Under the pieces are notes generated by a model. The model searched no databases. It saw only the letters and a program-made list of their open reading frames with translations, and was not told the origin of the DNA. Positions 41,992 through 43,810 of a stretch of DNA of 43,810 nt are shown here, in pieces; within the stretch, counting starts at the first letter, position 1; each line of letters begins with the position of its first letter. The position numbers and the translations under genes are program-made. This DNA comes from an uncultured Saprospiraceae bacterium. GTDB lineage: Bacteria; Bacteroidota; Bacteroidia; Chitinophagales; Saprospiraceae. Location: the NCBI GenBank assembly GCA_937973565.1, contig CALJKQ010000115.1, positions 1 through 43,810 on the forward strand. The letters run 5' to 3'.

Positions 41992-42028
41992 GCAATGGAG
42001 TTCGTTATTTTTCTTCGAACTCCATTGC
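41992..42028. terminator. Perfect 13-bp hairpin downstream of the DinB gene
   Basis: Arms GCAATGGAGTTCG and CGAACTCCATTGC pair without error around an 11-nt loop, 8 bp beyond the stop of the minus-strand DinB gene. Only the plus-strand side is followed by a short T run (four T). The position suggests transcript ending or 3'-end protection for the DinB gene, but a minus-strand U-tract is missing. Confidence 0.5.
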
Positions 42029-42035
42029 TTTTGTA

Positions 42036-42536
42036 TTACATGCCCATATCATCGGCGCTGGGTCCGTAGACACCGGGGATAGGAATATCGAGGAGGCGGA
42101 GGTAGACACCGAGTTGGGCGCGGTGGTGAATCATCTGGCCAAAGGAGTGACGGATGGTCTCAAGTCGGGTGAGGGTCATGTAGATCTCATCACCGTTTCT
42201 GAGGGTCCAGTTTTCCAGCAGGATGTCATCTTTGGCCAGTTGGAGGTCGGTGATGGCTTTGTCAACATTTTCATTGAAGAAAGCAGTGTATTCAGGGCCG
42301 GATGAGCAGGATCTGGGGTTGTATGGGTTTTCTTTGAAATCCAGTACATCGGTGGTAAGGGCAGCAGAAATCCAGGAAGGAATATCGGCTACGTGGGTAG
42401 CCAGGTCCTTGAGTGCCATACTCTTTCTGTGGGGTTTAAAATCTGCTTTGTCAGCTGGGCAAAGGGCCAGGATTTTTTCAGTGCCAATGCGTTCGTGTTT
42501 GAGTTCGTGGATGAAACTCTCCATAAAGGTAACCAT
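42036..42536 (-). CDS. DinB-family metal-dependent enzyme
   Basis: 166-aa four-helix bundle protein. The three metal-binding histidines of the DinB/YfiT fold are at His48 (THVADIP), His129 (TIRHSFGQ) and His138 or His137 (MIHHRAQLGVYLR). The C-terminal PIPGVYGPSADD is common in this subgroup. Relatives include mycothiol- and bacillithiol-dependent transferases and damage-inducible proteins of unknown activity; no substrate can be named. An ATG at 42524 (MESFIHELKHER) is an alternative start. It lies 55 bp downstream of a WYL regulator gene on the same strand, a common pairing. Confidence 0.82.
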   Translation of the reverse strand: MVTFMESFIHELKHERIGTEKILALCPADKADFKPHRKSMALKDLATHVADIPSWISAALTTDVLDFKENPYNPRSCSSGPEYTAFFNENVDKAITDLQLAKDDILLENWTLRNGDEIYMTLTRLETIRHSFGQMIHHRAQLGVYLRLLDIPIPGVYGPSADDMGM

Positions 42537-42591
42537 GTGTTATAATTTTTTGATTAACACAAAGGTGCAATGGGCGAATGTCAACAGTATG

Positions 42592-43542
42592 TCAGCAGGG
42601 GGAAAGGCTTTCGATAATTTTTTCTGCCATAGCCCGCATTTCTTCTTTTAGTTCCTGAGGTTCAATTACTTGCACACTGCCTGCGAACATCATCATCCAA
42701 TGGGCAAACCCGGAAATAGACTGGGTAAGGAAGATGAGCCGGGTGGTTTCTCCCATGGCTATTTCTTCCACAAAGCCGGAGTAGTATTTTTGGTCGCCGA
42801 GGTAGCGAACAGATTGGGTGTTCATTTCTATGACCACCTTGGTAAGGTCTTTTTCTTTCTGTGAAAAACTGTCCATCCACCCCTTGATCGGAGGGTGATT
42901 TTTGCTAAAGGGTTGCAGGGTAATCCTCAATTCCTGAATGCGATCGCACCTAAAGTGCCGGTAATCATTTCTCAGATGACAATAAGCGACCATGTACCAA
43001 CGTCCCGTCATAAAAAACAAGCCGGCCGGTTCTACCGTCCTTGCATTTTCTTCATCCTTGTACTGGGTTTTATACCTCATAAATGCACAACGGCTATCCC
43101 TGATACATTCCAGTATGAGAGGCAGGAATTTTTCTCTTTTCTCAGGAAAATAAGGTGATGGTAACACCGAAATCCTGGAGGACAGGTATTCCATGGTTTC
43201 TTTCTCTGTATTGCGCAGTACGGCTTTGATTTTATACAAAGCACTTTGAAAATCTGCCGCTGTCTTGGCATCGGTGAGGGTTTCAGCCAGTTTACCTCCG
43301 GTAAGCAATGCCGCCGCTTCTGTTTGGGTAAACTGTACCGGTGGCAGCCGATAACCATCGGCCAGGCTATACCCCACTCCCGCCTCTCCGATAATAGGCA
43401 CCCCCGATTCCTCCAAACTCTGAATGTCGCGATAAACGGTGCGCAGACTGATGCCAAATCTTTCGGCAATGTCCTTGGCCCGCACCACTTTACCGGCCTG
43501 CAACTGGATGAGAATGGATGACAATCGGTCTAGTCGAAGCAT
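42592..43542 (-). CDS. WYL-domain transcriptional regulator (YafY/HTH_11 type)
   Basis: 316 aa. An N-terminal winged helix (MLRLDRLSSILIQLQAG...AKDIAERFGISLRTVYRDIQSLEESGVPI) is followed by a helical linker and a WYL domain. Its signature is TGRWYMVAYCHLRNDYRHFRCDRIQEL. WYL domains bind nucleic acids or small ligands and often regulate stress or defence genes. The start at 43542 is chosen because the open frame upstream (to 43668) encodes only the repeat element. No TAnnTTTG box was found between the repeat and the ATG. It is probably co-transcribed with the DinB gene. Confidence 0.85.
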   Translation of the reverse strand: MLRLDRLSSILIQLQAGKVVRAKDIAERFGISLRTVYRDIQSLEESGVPIIGEAGVGYSLADGYRLPPVQFTQTEAAALLTGGKLAETLTDAKTAADFQSALYKIKAVLRNTEKETMEYLSSRISVLPSPYFPEKREKFLPLILECIRDSRCAFMRYKTQYKDEENARTVEPAGLFFMTGRWYMVAYCHLRNDYRHFRCDRIQELRITLQPFSKNHPPIKGWMDSFSQKEKDLTKVVIEMNTQSVRYLGDQKYYSGFVEEIAMGETTRLIFLTQSISGFAHWMMMFAGSVQVIEPQELKEEMRAMAEKIIESLSPC

Positions 43543-43588
43543 ATGCGAATGTACGGAATATCCGGGTATCGGGCAACATGACCGAGCG

Positions 43589-43607
43589 ATTGCTACAAAG
43601 TAGCAAT
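43589..43607. repeat. Hairpin H1 (ATTGCTAC/GTAGCAAT)
   Basis: Eight-base perfect arms lie around an AAA loop, directly before the first copy of the 55-bp repeat. At the equivalent place before the second copy only a short AGATT-like spacer is found, so H1 looks like a separable module. Confidence 0.65.
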
Positions 43608-43609
43608 TG

Positions 43610-43664
43610 GATTGCCGGTGGCAATCAAAAGTGAGGGAACTGTGCGAAACCTCGCACAGCATCG
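43610..43664. repeat. 55-bp direct repeat, copy 1, with two hairpins
   Basis: This is identical over 55 bases to 43756-43810. It contains hairpin H2 (GATTGCC/GGCAATC, GGT loop, 43610-43626) and hairpin H3 (CTGTGCGA/TCGCACAG, AACC loop, 43640-43659). It lies upstream of the WYL regulator gene and inflates its open frame. Confidence 0.9.
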
Positions 43665-43755
43665 ACAAATCTAATTCGGAACTTTAATACGGCGAGAGCG
43701 GAATACGGAGCATCCGGGAACGGAGCATCCGGCAGCATAACCGAACGATAGATTT

Positions 43756-43810
43756 GATTGCCGGTGGCAATCAAAAGTGAGGGAACTGTGCGAAACCTCG
43801 CACAGCATCG
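43756..43810. repeat. 55-bp direct repeat, copy 2, cut by the contig end
   Basis: Every base from 43756 to the contig end repeats copy 1. Here H2 is longer: arms TTTGATTGCC/GGCAATCAAA from 43753 to 43775. H3 is at 43786-43805. The sequence before it (CGGAGCATCCGG twice, then CAGCATAACCGAACGAT) is a diverged form of the bases before copy 1. The contig probably ends here because the repeat could not be resolved in assembly. Confidence 0.9.

Noticed and set aside
43543..43668. 42-residue N-terminal extension of the WYL regulator
   Set aside because: The extension is encoded by the hairpin repeat; the winged helix begins right after the ATG at 43542.

Overview
The window is a contig end from a member of the Bacteroidota, most likely the Saprospiria/Chitinophagia side, though that placement is inference. 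Support comes from Bacteroidota-type promoter boxes (TTTG/TTG, about 20 nt, then TAnnTTTG), two proteins with type IX secretion C-terminal sorting domains, periplasmic beta-propeller LytS-type kinases with LytTR regulators, MopE, choice-of-anchor and FG-GAP surface proteins, many lipoproteins, and a class II ribonucleotide reductase. No rRNA, tRNA, transposase or CRISPR array was seen. Bases 1-29 are the 3' part of the Illumina read-1 adapter and are not genomic.

Layout. 30-1024: start of a TonB-dependent receptor gene, divergent from a DtxR/MntR-type metal repressor, with a perfect 16-bp palindrome between them. 1040-5272: a very large BNR/PKD/LamG/MopE surface protein. 5342-5518: a degenerate 7-bp-period array ending in a hairpin. 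5565-9203: divergent nrdJ (B12-dependent ribonucleotide reductase, with a terminator-like hairpin in its leader) and tyrosine phenol-lyase. 9575-12589: a type IX-secreted choice-of-anchor I protein split by one in-frame TAA. 12774-16578: two convergent four-gene clusters of small membrane proteins, zinc-ribbon proteins and a coiled-coil lipoprotein. 16837-19058: a secreted pair. 19318-27518: a single-domain globin, then two complete LytS/LytTR two-component systems facing each other. 33258-27603 (minus): a tight seven-gene operon of exported proteins (Tat bicupin, Tat alpha/beta hydrolase, FG-GAP propeller, three lipoproteins, DUF3592). 33472-35874: an adhesin-like protein with about 24 seventeen-residue repeats and a self-cleaving S74 chaperone domain. 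36073-37001: an SdpR/SdpI autorepressor-immunity pair without the toxin genes. 41451-37090 (minus): a soluble NAD-linked formate dehydrogenase whose promoter touches a second 7-bp-period array (41516-41816). 42036-43542: a DinB protein and a WYL regulator. 43589-43810: hairpin-rich repeats where the contig breaks.

Together the metabolic genes suggest life at low or variable oxygen: an O2-indifferent ribonucleotide reductase, formate oxidation to NADH, tyrosine fermentation to phenol, pyruvate and ammonia, and a globin with Tyr-B10/Gln-E7. Most remaining genes concern the cell envelope and its sensing.

The least explained signal is the repeats. Two unrelated arrays share a heptanucleotide period, and the hairpins at 5495-5518 and 43753-43775 share outer arms (TTTGATT/AATCAAA) but differ inside. 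The 55-bp direct repeat at the contig end carries two hairpins, and a third hairpin is present next to only one copy. The convergent small-membrane-protein clusters at 12.8-16.6 kb are the best candidate for an undescribed protein system.
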